Source: Arthrobacter sp042667405
Lineage (GTDB): Bacteria; Actinomycetota; Actinomycetes; Actinomycetales; Micrococcaceae
DNA length: 64,000 bases
Assembly: GCF_042667405.1 (NCBI RefSeq)
Contig: NZ_JBHVAL010000021.1
Coordinates: 1 to 64,000 of the forward strand
Reading direction: 5' to 3'
Part shown: positions 1 through 8,441 of the stretch, piece by piece
Layout of the letters: each line of letters starts with the position of its first letter
Position numbering within the stretch: position 1 is the stretch's first letter
The notes under the pieces: model-generated
Told to the model about the DNA's origin: nothing
Database searches by the model: none
The model's input: the letters and a program-made list of their open reading frames with translations, nothing else
Made by a program: the position numbers and the translations under genes

Positions 1-130
1 GTTTTTACTCCTGTGTTTGTTTTTGGGGGGGGGGGGGGGCCGGGGGGGGGGCGGCTAATTTGTTACTACTTTTCTCTTTTTTTTTTTTTTTTGGGGTCGG
101 GGGCGCCGGGCGGGGGCCGCCCCCCCGCAG
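1..130. other. Low-complexity contig-end sequence, probably unreliable
   Basis: The first 130 bases consist mainly of homopolymer runs: G runs around positions 25-52, a T run around 77-92, and G and C runs up to about 127. Nothing else in the window looks like this, and normal coding-quality sequence begins near 131. This is the usual appearance of a low-quality read end or assembly edge, not of biological sequence. I see no gene in it. The downstream amidase gene ends at 157, so no coding sequence is affected. Confidence 0.75.
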
Positions 131-134
131 GGTT

Positions 135-150
135 CTCCCTCTGCAGGGAG
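135..150. terminator. Short hairpin after the amidase gene
   Basis: CTCCCT and AGGGAG form a perfect 6-bp stem around a 4-base loop, starting 7 bases beyond the stop codon of the leftward amidase gene. It is placed as a transcription terminator for the leftward sugar operon. There is no clear U-tract on that strand, and the sequence beyond it is unreliable, so the call is tentative. Confidence 0.35.
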
Positions 151-156
151 TTGTGG

Positions 157-1245
157 CTAGTTGCTCGACGGCGCGGTGAGGAGTCCGCGGTCCATGAGGT
201 TCTGAATGTTCATGCCACGGCGCTTGGCCTCGCGGGCAAGCCAGCCTTCGGCCGGAAGCTCGTTGAGGTATTGGTTCTTCTGGTAAATCGGCTGTTCGTA
301 AATCCCGGCGTACATCTCGGTGCGCAGATCCTTGAACCAGTTGGTGACGCCGTTGGCGGCCCGGGAGCGTCGCAGCGCCTCCAGGTCGACTACGGTGCTC
401 ACAAAGGAGTCACCGCCGCTGACGCCTTCGTTCTTCACCAGCACCCGGCCCTTGTGGTCAACAATCATCGACTGCCCGCCGAAGAGGTCGAAGAGGCTGC
501 CATCGTCGTTGCGCTGTGGTCCAAGGTTCGGGGCGATCACCACGGCCTGGTTGAACATGGCGTGGGCGCGGTTCTGCAGCTCCCACATACCCATTCCGAC
601 CTGCGGTTCGATGAGCGTGCCGCGGATGATGAGTTCGGCTCCGTTCATCGCAAGGCCACGTGAGGTCTCCGGGTAGGCGCCCTCATGGCAGATGATGTAG
701 CCGATGTTGCCGATTTCGGTCTTGGCGACCGGGAAGAACGCATCCAGAAGGCTGCCGTTGCCGCGCTTCTGAATGAATTCATCCCAGATGTCGTGCGGGT
801 TGGTGGTGCCCAAGGCGCCGCCTTCGTAAGCGTCGGACGTGGACTTGTAACGCTTGTAGATGACGTCGCCGTTGGGGTCGATGATGAAGGCTACGTTGAA
901 GAGGTGGCCGGGGAAGTCGTCGTCGCGGACCAAGTAGAGTTCCGCGGCGATGTAGGTGTTGAGCTGGCGGGCCTTCTGCCCGAGGATCTCTGTTTCCGGG
1001 CCCGGGATGGTCATGGCGAAAGCCTCGTGGGCCTCGCGGTTGCCTGCTTTGAAGTCCGGAAGCATGCCCTGGATGGCCATCTCCGGCAGGACAACGAGCT
1101 TCACGGGCGCACCATCGGTTGCCGCCACCATAACGGCCGGGTCCATGAAGTCACAGATCCGCTTGGTGTTTTCGATGGCGTCTTCGCGCTTCTTGATGGT
1201 GTGGACGGTGTTGGACAATGCCACTACGGCATACGGGTCAACCAT
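157..1245 (-). CDS. Nitrilase-superfamily amidase (formamidase/aliphatic-amidase-like)
   Basis: This 362-residue protein belongs to the carbon-nitrogen hydrolase (nitrilase) superfamily, cytosolic enzymes that hydrolyse amides or nitriles. The family's Glu-Lys-Cys triad is visible: Glu55 in VVLPEMA, Lys131 or Lys134 in YKRYK, and Cys186 in ICHEGAYPE. Length and the elongated C-terminal part are closer to formamidase and aliphatic amidase than to short omega-amidases. It is the last gene of the leftward sugar operon, about 90 bases after the GMC oxidoreductase gene, so it may be cotranscribed. A purine-rich stretch precedes the ATG. The substrate cannot be deduced. An amidase at the end of a sugar operon could act on a sugar-derived or N-acylated compound, but that is speculation. 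Confidence 0.82.
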   Translation of the reverse strand: MVDPYAVVALSNTVHTIKKREDAIENTKRICDFMDPAVMVAATDGAPVKLVVLPEMAIQGMLPDFKAGNREAHEAFAMTIPGPETEILGQKARQLNTYIAAELYLVRDDDFPGHLFNVAFIIDPNGDVIYKRYKSTSDAYEGGALGTTNPHDIWDEFIQKRGNGSLLDAFFPVAKTEIGNIGYIICHEGAYPETSRGLAMNGAELIIRGTLIEPQVGMGMWELQNRAHAMFNQAVVIAPNLGPQRNDDGSLFDLFGGQSMIVDHKGRVLVKNEGVSGGDSFVSTVVDLEALRRSRAANGVTNWFKDLRTEMYAGIYEQPIYQKNQYLNELPAEGWLAREAKRRGMNIQNLMDRGLLTAPSSN

Positions 1246-1334
1246 TTGTTGTTTCTCTTTCTTTTTCGCGGCGCCACCTGGGGATCAGGCAGCGGGTGTT
1301 CTTTCGGGGTGGTCAGGGATGTCGGTACGGCCGG

Positions 1335-3032
1335 TCAGACCTTCTCGAGGATGTGATCGGCGCTGAGGTAGGCCAGCGCCTGGAGGGTCTGGGTCGGGTT
1401 GTATCCGGACAGGGTGGGGAACTGGCCGCCTCCCACGACGTACAGACCCTTGCATTCGTGGGACTCACCGAAAATGTCGACGACGGAATCCGCCGGATTC
1501 TCGCCCATCCGGTGTGTTCCCACTTCGTGGGTGGACAGGTGGTACGCCGGGGGTGTTGGTTCCGACCAGAACTGTGTGGCGCCCATTTCCTCGGCTATGG
1601 CACGCTTGACCTTCTCGAAGTACCTCAGGGAGGCCAGGTCATGCTCGGACCAGTCATGCGTAATGCGCAGGGCCGGCTGGCCGAACTTGTCCTTAACCAC
1701 GGGATCGAGGTCGCAGTAGTACTTCTTGGACGGGAAGCTGGGCACTTGGTTGTGGATGCCCATGAGGCGGCGGTAGTTCTCGGAGAACCAATCCTTGAAT
1801 CCCTGGCCCCAGCGGCGCATGCCGGGCGGAAGGTTGTGGGCGGCCTCAATGGGTTGGAGATCCCCGGGAATGCTGGTGAGGACCGATCCCCACAGCACAC
1901 CTTCGTCGTTGTCCGGCACTCCGTCGCAGTTCAGGTCATCCACAACACTGGCGGCAACCAAGGGTGCCATGAACGGGTTGCTGAACTCCGGCAGGACCAC
2001 ACTGCACCAGCCGAAACTGTGCGTCATGAAGTTCCGGCCCACCTGTCCGTTGGCGTTTATGCCTGAGGCGAGCAGCAGGCGGCTGTTTTCCAGGGCGTAG
2101 CACGCCACTACCACCAGGTTGGATCGCACTTGGTGGACGTTGCCGTCGGCATCGAAGTAGGAAACTCCGGTGATCCTGCGGCCGGAAGGGTCACGATCCA
2201 GCCTGAAGGCCCGCGAGTTGGAACGGATTTCCAGGTTGCCTGTCTGCAGCGCGGCCTCGACGGACGTGATGCGGCTCGACTGCTTGGCGTTGACGTGGCA
2301 CAGGAAGCCGTGGCAGAAACCGCAGTACTCGCAGCCCTTGAGCGACTTGTAGTCAGTGGATGCTACGGCCGCCGGCTGCTGGAAGGGACGGTACCCCAGG
2401 CGCTGGCAGGCCGCCTTGAACCGGTCGTCGGCTGGCGCTGTACGCAACGGGGGCATTGGGAAACCCCGCTCACGGGGGGATTCGTAGGGGTTGCCTTCCG
2501 GGTCCGGCGCGCCCTTGACGTTGCCTGCCCGGCCCGAGACTCCAAGTTCCCACTCCACGCGGTCGTAGTAGGGTTCGAGGTCCTCGTAGCCGATCGGCCA
2601 GTCCACCATGGTGGAGTCCTCATCAAGGGCACCTGGCCCAAACCGTTCCTCGATCAGGGATTTCATCCGGAAGTCCGCATCCCGGTGGCGCCAGGACGCG
2701 CCGCCCCAGTGCAGGGTTCCGCCGCCCGGACCTATGGAAGGCGGCAAGTGGAGTGGTTCGCTGTTACCGCGTACCCCTGCAGCCCAGGGGAGCAGGCGGG
2801 CCGTGGACTTCTCGTCCGGCCGCCAAGTGACGGGGTCGGTTGCCAGTTGCGGGACCAGGGAACCGCGCGAGTAGTACTTGACTTCATCCTGCTTGAAGGT
2901 GAATTCCTCGCTTGTGTGCACGGGACCCTTGTCCAGGGCCAGCACCCGGATCCCGGCCTTGGTCAGCTGTTCGGCGATAATCCCGCCGGATGCTCCCAGC
3001 CCGACGACGATGGCCTCTGCAGTCTCAGTCAT
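1335..3032 (-). CDS. GMC-family FAD-dependent sugar/alcohol oxidoreductase
   Basis: This 565-residue flavoprotein resembles the large subunit of gluconate 2-dehydrogenase and related GMC oxidoreductases, which oxidise a hydroxyl of a sugar, sugar acid or glycoside to a ketone. The N-terminal FAD-binding motif GLGASGG is at residues 11-17. A four-cysteine stretch, CEYCGFCHGFLC, in the middle is typical of the gluconate dehydrogenase branch. The C-terminus has THRMG (about residue 507) and GYNPTQT. No Tat or Sec signal is present. The start codon overlaps by 8 bases the end of the subunit-3-like gene, its probable partner. A cytochrome c subunit, which membrane gluconate dehydrogenases use, is absent from the locus. 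Related GMC proteins include glycoside 3-oxidases, an alternative role that fits a glycoside import operon. Confidence 0.85.
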   Translation of the reverse strand: MTETAEAIVVGLGASGGIIAEQLTKAGIRVLALDKGPVHTSEEFTFKQDEVKYYSRGSLVPQLATDPVTWRPDEKSTARLLPWAAGVRGNSEPLHLPPSIGPGGGTLHWGGASWRHRDADFRMKSLIEERFGPGALDEDSTMVDWPIGYEDLEPYYDRVEWELGVSGRAGNVKGAPDPEGNPYESPRERGFPMPPLRTAPADDRFKAACQRLGYRPFQQPAAVASTDYKSLKGCEYCGFCHGFLCHVNAKQSSRITSVEAALQTGNLEIRSNSRAFRLDRDPSGRRITGVSYFDADGNVHQVRSNLVVVACYALENSRLLLASGINANGQVGRNFMTHSFGWCSVVLPEFSNPFMAPLVAASVVDDLNCDGVPDNDEGVLWGSVLTSIPGDLQPIEAAHNLPPGMRRWGQGFKDWFSENYRRLMGIHNQVPSFPSKKYYCDLDPVVKDKFGQPALRITHDWSEHDLASLRYFEKVKRAIAEEMGATQFWSEPTPPAYHLSTHEVGTHRMGENPADSVVDIFGESHECKGLYVVGGGQFPTLSGYNPTQTLQALAYLSADHILEKV

Positions 3033-3603
3033 CTGCGCGCCTCAACTCTCTGCGTAGATCTTCAAGGGTCTTGATGGGGATGGTCTTGGAGTCGAAACCG
3101 GGCCGCATTTGCTCGGCGTTGTAGCCCCACTGGGCTCCCGGGAAACCGACCAATTGCCATCCCAGGGCCTCGTGGTTGCCGCCGTATTGCGGATCGCAGA
3201 ACATGCCCTGGATGGTGTGCTCCCAGACGAGCGCGAAGAAAGTGGCCAAGAGGCCCTCGTCCGGGGAATCCTGCGGGGCCGGCGTGGATTCATTCTCTGT
3301 GTTGGCCTCGATGCGTTCCAGCACGTCGTCCTTGCGTTGGTCCGATAGCTCCGCGAACCGTTGCCCATAGAGGTCCAAAGTGAGGATATTCAGGGCTTCC
3401 ACTCCGTCGCGGTAGCAACGGCGAAGGGCCTCGTCCTCGTCAGCTACGGTCCTGTCTATGTAGGTGATGACCTTGGTTTCCCTGGCGCCGGGCTTTCCGT
3501 CTCCGCTGGGAAAGATGCGTGCGCAGACCGCGTCAACGGTTTCGGCTTCAGTTTCCGTGAGGAAAACCCAGCGCACTTTCGTGGCTTCGTTAGTGGCGGG
3601 CAT
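3025..3603 (-). CDS. Gluconate 2-dehydrogenase subunit 3-like protein
   Basis: This 192-residue protein matches the gluconate 2-dehydrogenase subunit 3 family, small partners of GMC flavoproteins needed for folding, export or activity. The N-terminal pattern FLTETEAETVDAVCARIFPS and the C-terminal GYNAEQMRPG region are characteristic. Usually this subunit carries a twin-arginine signal that pulls the complex across the membrane. None is visible here, so the complex may remain in the cytosol. An AAGGAGG ribosome binding site about 7 bases upstream supports the ATG start. The gene overlaps the permease gene by 14 bases and the GMC gene by 8, so all three are translationally coupled. Confidence 0.85.
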   Translation of the reverse strand: MPATNEATKVRWVFLTETEAETVDAVCARIFPSGDGKPGARETKVITYIDRTVADEDEALRRCYRDGVEALNILTLDLYGQRFAELSDQRKDDVLERIEANTENESTPAPQDSPDEGLLATFFALVWEHTIQGMFCDPQYGGNHEALGWQLVGFPGAQWGYNAEQMRPGFDSKTIPIKTLEDLRRELRRADD

Positions 3604-4717
3604 TCATGTCCTCCTTCTTGTTTGCAGTTTCAGCGTCGGCCGGTGTTGCTTCTTGTGCGGGCAGGCCCGTGTAGCGCTGCTGGAAGAGAACTTTTCGCAG
3701 GGCTCCGGGCAGTTTGTTTCCCACCCCACTGGTGAACAGGACCGCCAGGAGGATCACAGCGCCCTTGACAATCAGTTGGGGCTGGGCCTGGATGCCCAGC
3801 AGGTCCATGATGTTCAGGATCACCGCGATAATCAGGCCTCCCAGGACGGCGCTGATGGGGTCGCCGGTCCCGCCAAAGAGCGAGGCCCCGCCAACCACGA
3901 CGGCGGCAATTGCGTTGAGCTCGTAGCCCTCCCCGATGATGGCGCTTCCCTCGGTGAGCTGTGCTGCGATCATCACGCCGCCCAGACCGGCCAGAAGGGA
4001 GGACAGGCAGTAGGCGCCGATGATGTCCCGCTTGATGGGAAGCCCGGACAGCCGGGCCGCTTCTGCGTTCCCACCCAAGGCGAACAGCCTTCGACCGAAG
4101 CGTGTCTGGGCCATGACCACTGCGAAGACGATGGTCACCAGCAGGGCGATCATGACCGGTGCGGGCATCGGGCCGAGGTTGGCGGTGAAGGCCGCGAGAA
4201 AACCTTGGTCTTCGATGGCTACCTGCCTGCCCGTCTGGAGCATGTAGGCCACGCCCCGGGCGATGCTCATCATTGCAAGAGTGACAATGAATGGCGTGAT
4301 GCCGCCGTAGACGATCATGAGGCCATTGAATATTCCGATCAGCCCGGCAGTGAGGAGCGCCAGGAGGAGGGCGACCGGCCAAGGTGTGCCCTGTTGAAGG
4401 GCCAGCCCGACTATCACCGATGACACTGCGGCAACGGCGCCTACCGAGAGGTCGATGCCCCCGGTGACAATGACGAGGTACTGTCCGACGGCAAGGATGG
4501 ACACCACAGAAGCGGTGATCAGGACCGATATGAGGTTCCGTGAGGTCATGAAGTGCTGGGAGAGGGCGCTACCGACCAGAAGGACGATGGCGCCCACGGC
4601 CAGCAGGTATCCCTTGGAGCCGAGCGAAGATGCGAACGTGCGGAGCGAGGTAACGGCGCCCGGCAGACTCTGGAACGGCTTCCGTGCTGTCGGCGGGGGA
4701 GTGGTATTGGTAGCCAC
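3590..4717 (-). CDS. Sugar ABC transporter permease (RbsC/AraH family)
   Basis: This 375-residue integral membrane protein has about 8-10 hydrophobic segments separated by short loops, as in permeases of the ribose/galactoside class of ABC importers. The segments VILLVGSALS, VSILAVGQYLVIVTGGIDLS and VVVGGASLFGGTGDPISAV are family hallmarks. It forms the membrane channel for the sugar delivered by the lipoprotein encoded at 6308-7384, and is powered by the double ATPase encoded just upstream. The start is GTG at 4717, with GGAG about 10 bases before it. The C-terminus has a hydrophilic extension rich in Ala, Glu and Asp. Its position between the ATPase and the GMC partner gene ties the oxidoreductase to the imported sugar. 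Confidence 0.92.
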   Translation of the reverse strand: MATNTTPPPTARKPFQSLPGAVTSLRTFASSLGSKGYLLAVGAIVLLVGSALSQHFMTSRNLISVLITASVVSILAVGQYLVIVTGGIDLSVGAVAAVSSVIVGLALQQGTPWPVALLLALLTAGLIGIFNGLMIVYGGITPFIVTLAMMSIARGVAYMLQTGRQVAIEDQGFLAAFTANLGPMPAPVMIALLVTIVFAVVMAQTRFGRRLFALGGNAEAARLSGLPIKRDIIGAYCLSSLLAGLGGVMIAAQLTEGSAIIGEGYELNAIAAVVVGGASLFGGTGDPISAVLGGLIIAVILNIMDLLGIQAQPQLIVKGAVILLAVLFTSGVGNKLPGALRKVLFQQRYTGLPAQEATPADAETANKKEDMNARH

Positions 4718-4749
4718 GGGTTTAACTCCATTGTTTGGTTTGCGGAAGG

Positions 4750-6294
4750 TCAGTTGAAGCGGTCGAGGATCGCGGCCTCCCCGCGCTGCTCGATGTCGCT
4801 GCGGCTTACGGTGCCGACGGTCCGGCCCCGACTGAGGATGAGCACCCGGTCACACATCAGTGCCTCGTCGATTTCGGACGTGATCAGGATGATGCTGCCG
4901 CCCTGGTCGGAAAACGTGCGGATGAGTTCGTAGATTTCGAGTTTTGCCCCGACGTCCACGCCCCGGGTGGGTTCGACGATGATCAGTGTGCTGACGCCGC
5001 TGACCAGCCATTTCGCAAGCGCGACCTTTTGCTGGTTGCCGCCGCTGAGGTTCCCCACTGCTTCGCCGACGTGTGCGGTCTTGATCGCCAGGGCGTCACG
5101 CATGGCTACAGCCGCTTTATGTTCTTTGCTCTTGCTGAGGAAGTAACCGGGTGAGAATCGCGGCAGGGAGGCCATGGTGATGTTGCGGGTGATGGACATG
5201 CCCAGGATCAGTCCCTGCGTCTTGCGTTCTTCGGGGAGGAGGCCGATGCCCAGGGCGATCGAATGTGCCGGATCCTGTCTGCGCCGCTCGCGCCCGTTGA
5301 CCAGGAAGTGCTCGTGCTGGGACTTCTCGGCACCGAACAGGGCGGCGGCAAGCTGGCTTTGGCCGTTACCGGAGAGTCCTGCTATGCCGAGCACCTCTCC
5401 TTTGTGAAGGTCCAGATCTACACCGTGCAGGTCGTGGCCATCTCGGAGGCCGCGGACTGACAGCGCTACCTCGCCAGCGGTCCGGCCGGTGCCGAGCCTT
5501 GGCAGGTCGCCTGGTCCCACCTGAAGTTTGGCTGACCGCTCGGGGCTGATTCCCCCGAGCATGGATTGCAGGATGGCATCATGCTGTTCTTCGTCGCTGT
5601 CATGAAGCGCCACGCGCCGGCCGTCCCGAAAGACGGAGATCCGGTCGCAGATCGCGTACATCTCGTCGAAGTGGTGCGAGATGTAGATGATGGCAAGGCC
5701 CAGCTTCTTGAGTTGGTTCAGCAGGTCGAACAATTGGTTGACATCATGCCGGGGCAATGTCGCTGTGGGTTCGTCGAGGATGAGGACCCGGGCATCCCGA
5801 GTAAGCGCCTTGGCGATTTCCACGGCCTGCCGATGGGCGATCGGCAGGGATGCCACAGTGGCCCGGACGTCGATGTTGAACCCGAGACGCGACAGTTGTT
5901 CCCGGGCCTGGTTGCGGACTTTGGACCAGTGGACGGTACCTACTGTGGTGCGGGGCAGTTCTCCGACGTAGATGTTTTCGGCGACGGAGAGGTGGGGGAC
6001 CAGGCTAAGTTCCTGGTGGACGGTCATGATCCGCGCCCGCTGGGCCGCCTGCGGGTTATCCAGCGTGACGGACTCACCGTCAATCAGGACACGGCCGGAA
6101 TCAGGCTTCTCTACCCCGGAGAGGATCCGCACGAGGGTGGATTTCCCGGCGCCGTTCTGTCCGGCGATTCCGTGGATTTCTCCGGGCATGACTTCGAGGT
6201 CCACGCCGGCAAGGGCCTGGGTTCCCGGGTATGCCTTGGACACTCCCGATACGGCGATCAGTGGGCGCAACTTGGGCCCAGCGGGTGCAGTCAT
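4750..6294 (-). CDS. Sugar ABC transporter ATP-binding protein, two-domain (RbsA/MglA family)
   Basis: This 514-residue protein has two fused ABC ATPase domains, the arrangement of RbsA, MglA and XylG. The first domain has a canonical Walker A (GQNGAGKS, residues 45-52) and a Walker B ending LILDEPTATL. The second has the degenerate P-loop GLSGNGQSQ and a full LSGGNQQK signature, as usual for this family where only one site is fully active. The reading frame is open to 6411, but the ATG at 6294 (MTAPAGPK) is chosen because it lies 13 bases after the stop of the binding-protein gene, while the longer form would overlap that gene by about 100 bases. Confidence 0.93.
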   Translation of the reverse strand: MTAPAGPKLRPLIAVSGVSKAYPGTQALAGVDLEVMPGEIHGIAGQNGAGKSTLVRILSGVEKPDSGRVLIDGESVTLDNPQAAQRARIMTVHQELSLVPHLSVAENIYVGELPRTTVGTVHWSKVRNQAREQLSRLGFNIDVRATVASLPIAHRQAVEIAKALTRDARVLILDEPTATLPRHDVNQLFDLLNQLKKLGLAIIYISHHFDEMYAICDRISVFRDGRRVALHDSDEEQHDAILQSMLGGISPERSAKLQVGPGDLPRLGTGRTAGEVALSVRGLRDGHDLHGVDLDLHKGEVLGIAGLSGNGQSQLAAALFGAEKSQHEHFLVNGRERRRQDPAHSIALGIGLLPEERKTQGLILGMSITRNITMASLPRFSPGYFLSKSKEHKAAVAMRDALAIKTAHVGEAVGNLSGGNQQKVALAKWLVSGVSTLIIVEPTRGVDVGAKLEIYELIRTFSDQGGSIILITSEIDEALMCDRVLILSRGRTVGTVSRSDIEQRGEAAILDRFN

Positions 6295-6307
6295 GATTGG
6301 GTCCTGC

Positions 6308-7384
6308 CTATTCGGCGCCGGCGAAGGCGAGGTCGTCGCTGATGTACTGCCCGGCGTTCTCAGGGGTGACGGCCAAGGCGGGCAGAATCCGGGTAGCGGG
6401 GGAGCCTTCACACTTGCCGGTAGGGGAGCCCGTCACAGCGGCGATCGCTTCGTCCACGGCGTAGGCGGCCTGGAGCGCGGGCTGGTTCAGGCCGTCTGCA
6501 ACCACGGGGGAGGCGGAATCCTTGGCCATCGACTTGATAACGTCCATTCCACCGTCGAACCCGGCGAGGATAACGTCGGTTTTACCGTTCTGATCCATGC
6601 GGCCTGAGCCCTTGAGAGCCTCGATCACGGCCGGCATTACGACATCGGTCTGGTTGAACACAACATCGATGTCGGGGTTTCCTGAAAGCACGTTTCGCAT
6701 CGCAGTCAGTGTTTTGTCCGGCAGTGCTTCCCCGTAGTTGTTGGGGATTCGCTTGGTTTTCACGGTCGGGTGCTGCTCCATGTACTTGTTCCAACCGGCC
6801 ATGAAGCCGTTTTCGCGGCTTTCTGTGACGAGCTCCTGCGGGAACAGGGCCTGGATGTAGAGGTTGATGGTGGAGTTTTCACCCTTCTTGGCGACGGCGG
6901 CCGCCGCGGCCTTCTCTCCTACCAACTCGGCGGTCGCTTCGCCGTCGTCGTGTACGTTGCAGGCCACTTTTTTGGCCAGTTCCTCCGAGACACGGTCGTT
7001 GACTACGATGACGGGGACGCCGGCGGCCTTCGCCGCTTCAATGCCGCTGGCAACGTTGCGGTCGCCTACCGGTTCGATGATGATCGCCTTGGCACCCTTG
7101 TTGATGAAGGTCCTCATTTGCTGGATCTGGGTCTGGGCGCTGCCTTGGGCGTCGACGGCTTCCATAGTCCAGCCCTTGGCGGTTCCTGACTTCACGGCGC
7201 CGTCCGACATAGTGCTCAGCCAGGAGTTTCCGGCGATAAACCGCATGGAAATGCCGATCAAGCCTTTCTCATCATCTGAGGACGTGCTGGCCGGTGCTGC
7301 GCCTCCGCAGGCCGTGAGGCCGATGAGAGTTGCAGCAGAGAGAGATGAGACAAGTGCGAGCCGCGCTGTTCGCTTGGTAATCAT
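6308..7384 (-). CDS. Sugar ABC transporter substrate-binding lipoprotein
   Basis: This 358-residue protein is a periplasmic-binding-protein type 1 (ribose/galactose class) sugar receptor anchored to the outer face of the membrane. The N-terminus has basic residues, a hydrophobic core and the lipobox GLTAC with Cys26 as lipidation site, followed by a Ser/Thr/Asp-rich linker. Two Rossmann-like lobes follow, with patterns such as AIIIEPVGDRN and PVIVVNDRV from the ligand-binding cleft. An AAAGGAG ribosome binding site 6 bases before the ATG supports the start. A gap of about 85 bases separates it from the upstream PfkB kinase gene, so a separate promoter or processing site could boost expression of the receptor. 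Confidence 0.92.
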   Translation of the reverse strand: MITKRTARLALVSSLSAATLIGLTACGGAAPASTSSDDEKGLIGISMRFIAGNSWLSTMSDGAVKSGTAKGWTMEAVDAQGSAQTQIQQMRTFINKGAKAIIIEPVGDRNVASGIEAAKAAGVPVIVVNDRVSEELAKKVACNVHDDGEATAELVGEKAAAAAVAKKGENSTINLYIQALFPQELVTESRENGFMAGWNKYMEQHPTVKTKRIPNNYGEALPDKTLTAMRNVLSGNPDIDVVFNQTDVVMPAVIEALKGSGRMDQNGKTDVILAGFDGGMDVIKSMAKDSASPVVADGLNQPALQAAYAVDEAIAAVTGSPTGKCEGSPATRILPALAVTPENAGQYISDDLAFAGAE

Positions 7385-7469
7385 GGTTCTCCTTTGAAAA
7401 TGGGTTGGGTGTAGCCAGGCAAGGGCCTCGGAGCGCGAGGCTAAGGTGTGTGACGGGGTGAGGAGAGGC

Positions 7470-8441
7470 TTAGGCCATGCTCCCCGCCGGAAGGCCTGCT
7501 GCGGTGCAGGGTTCCTGGAGGGCTCGGTTCCGGTCGAGATCGTCGCTGATGTCCACTCTTATCTGCGGCCTGCAGCCGCGGTACAGAGTGCCCTCGTTTT
7601 GGACGGCCGCCGCCGCCCAGGCCAATCCCTCGTGAAGGGCTTGGCGTCCGTTTGCGCCGCCGGCAAGGAAGCCGGCAAGCAGTGCATCCCCAGCACCGAC
7701 GGTGCTGACGACGCGGTCAACCCGTGCCTGGCCGAAAAGGCATCCGGAATCGTCGAGGAGGATCGCTCCGTCTGATCCGAGGCTGGCCAGAACGGCCCGG
7801 GCTCCCAGTTGTCGAATTTCCTGGGCGGCGTCAACAACGTCACCCAAGGTCTCCAACGCACGTCCAGTGAGTTCCGCGAGCTCGCCGGCATTGGGTTTGA
7901 CCAGGTCAGGCCCATACGGAAGGACGTTCCGCAGGGGTTCTCCCGAAGTGTCGACGGCCACCCGGGCGGTCAGTCCGTGGCCCCCCTTCACGAGGTCGAT
8001 GTACAGCCGTTCCACCGCGCCCTCCGGCAGCGTCCCGCAAAGGACGAGCCAGTCATGAGCCTTGATCTGCTCCAGGGCTTTTCGGACAAGGGACGTGGCC
8101 TCCGCGGCGTCCAAGGTGGGGCCTACCTCGTTAATCTTGGTGACGGTCGCGTCAGGTTCCACCAGGCTGACATTGCTTCGGATCTCTTCCGCGATCGGCA
8201 CCGCGATGTGGGGGACACCCAGCTCCGAGAGCATGCCGGTGACCTGCACCCCGGTAAAGCCGCCAGCGGGCAGGACAGTGACGACGTCGATTGCGTTGGC
8301 GTGCAGGGCGACGGCGACGTTGACCCCCTTGCCGCTGGGCTCGTTATAACTCCGGGGACTGCGGACAACATCTCCGTGGCCCAGCCGGTCAATGGACATG
8401 GTGCGGTCAAGGCTCGGATTTGGCGAAACGGTGACGATCAT
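7470..8441 (-). CDS. PfkB-family hexose-phosphate kinase (1-phosphofructokinase / tagatose-6-phosphate kinase type)
   Basis: This 323-residue kinase is of the 1-phosphofructokinase/LacC subfamily of ribokinase-like enzymes. These phosphorylate fructose 1-phosphate, tagatose 6-phosphate or similar ketose phosphates to the bisphosphate. Visible motifs are TVSPNPSLDRT at the N-terminus, EPSGKGVNVA (sugar-binding GG-type motif) and VGAGDALLAGF with the catalytic Asp near the C-terminus. Start and stop overlap the DeoR gene by 4 bases (ATGA). Together with the FGGY kinase and class II aldolase it completes a route from ketose to two trioses. The exact substrate cannot be read from sequence. Confidence 0.88.
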   Translation of the reverse strand: MIVTVSPNPSLDRTMSIDRLGHGDVVRSPRSYNEPSGKGVNVAVALHANAIDVVTVLPAGGFTGVQVTGMLSELGVPHIAVPIAEEIRSNVSLVEPDATVTKINEVGPTLDAAEATSLVRKALEQIKAHDWLVLCGTLPEGAVERLYIDLVKGGHGLTARVAVDTSGEPLRNVLPYGPDLVKPNAGELAELTGRALETLGDVVDAAQEIRQLGARAVLASLGSDGAILLDDSGCLFGQARVDRVVSTVGAGDALLAGFLAGGANGRQALHEGLAWAAAAVQNEGTLYRGCRPQIRVDISDDLDRNRALQEPCTAAGLPAGSMA

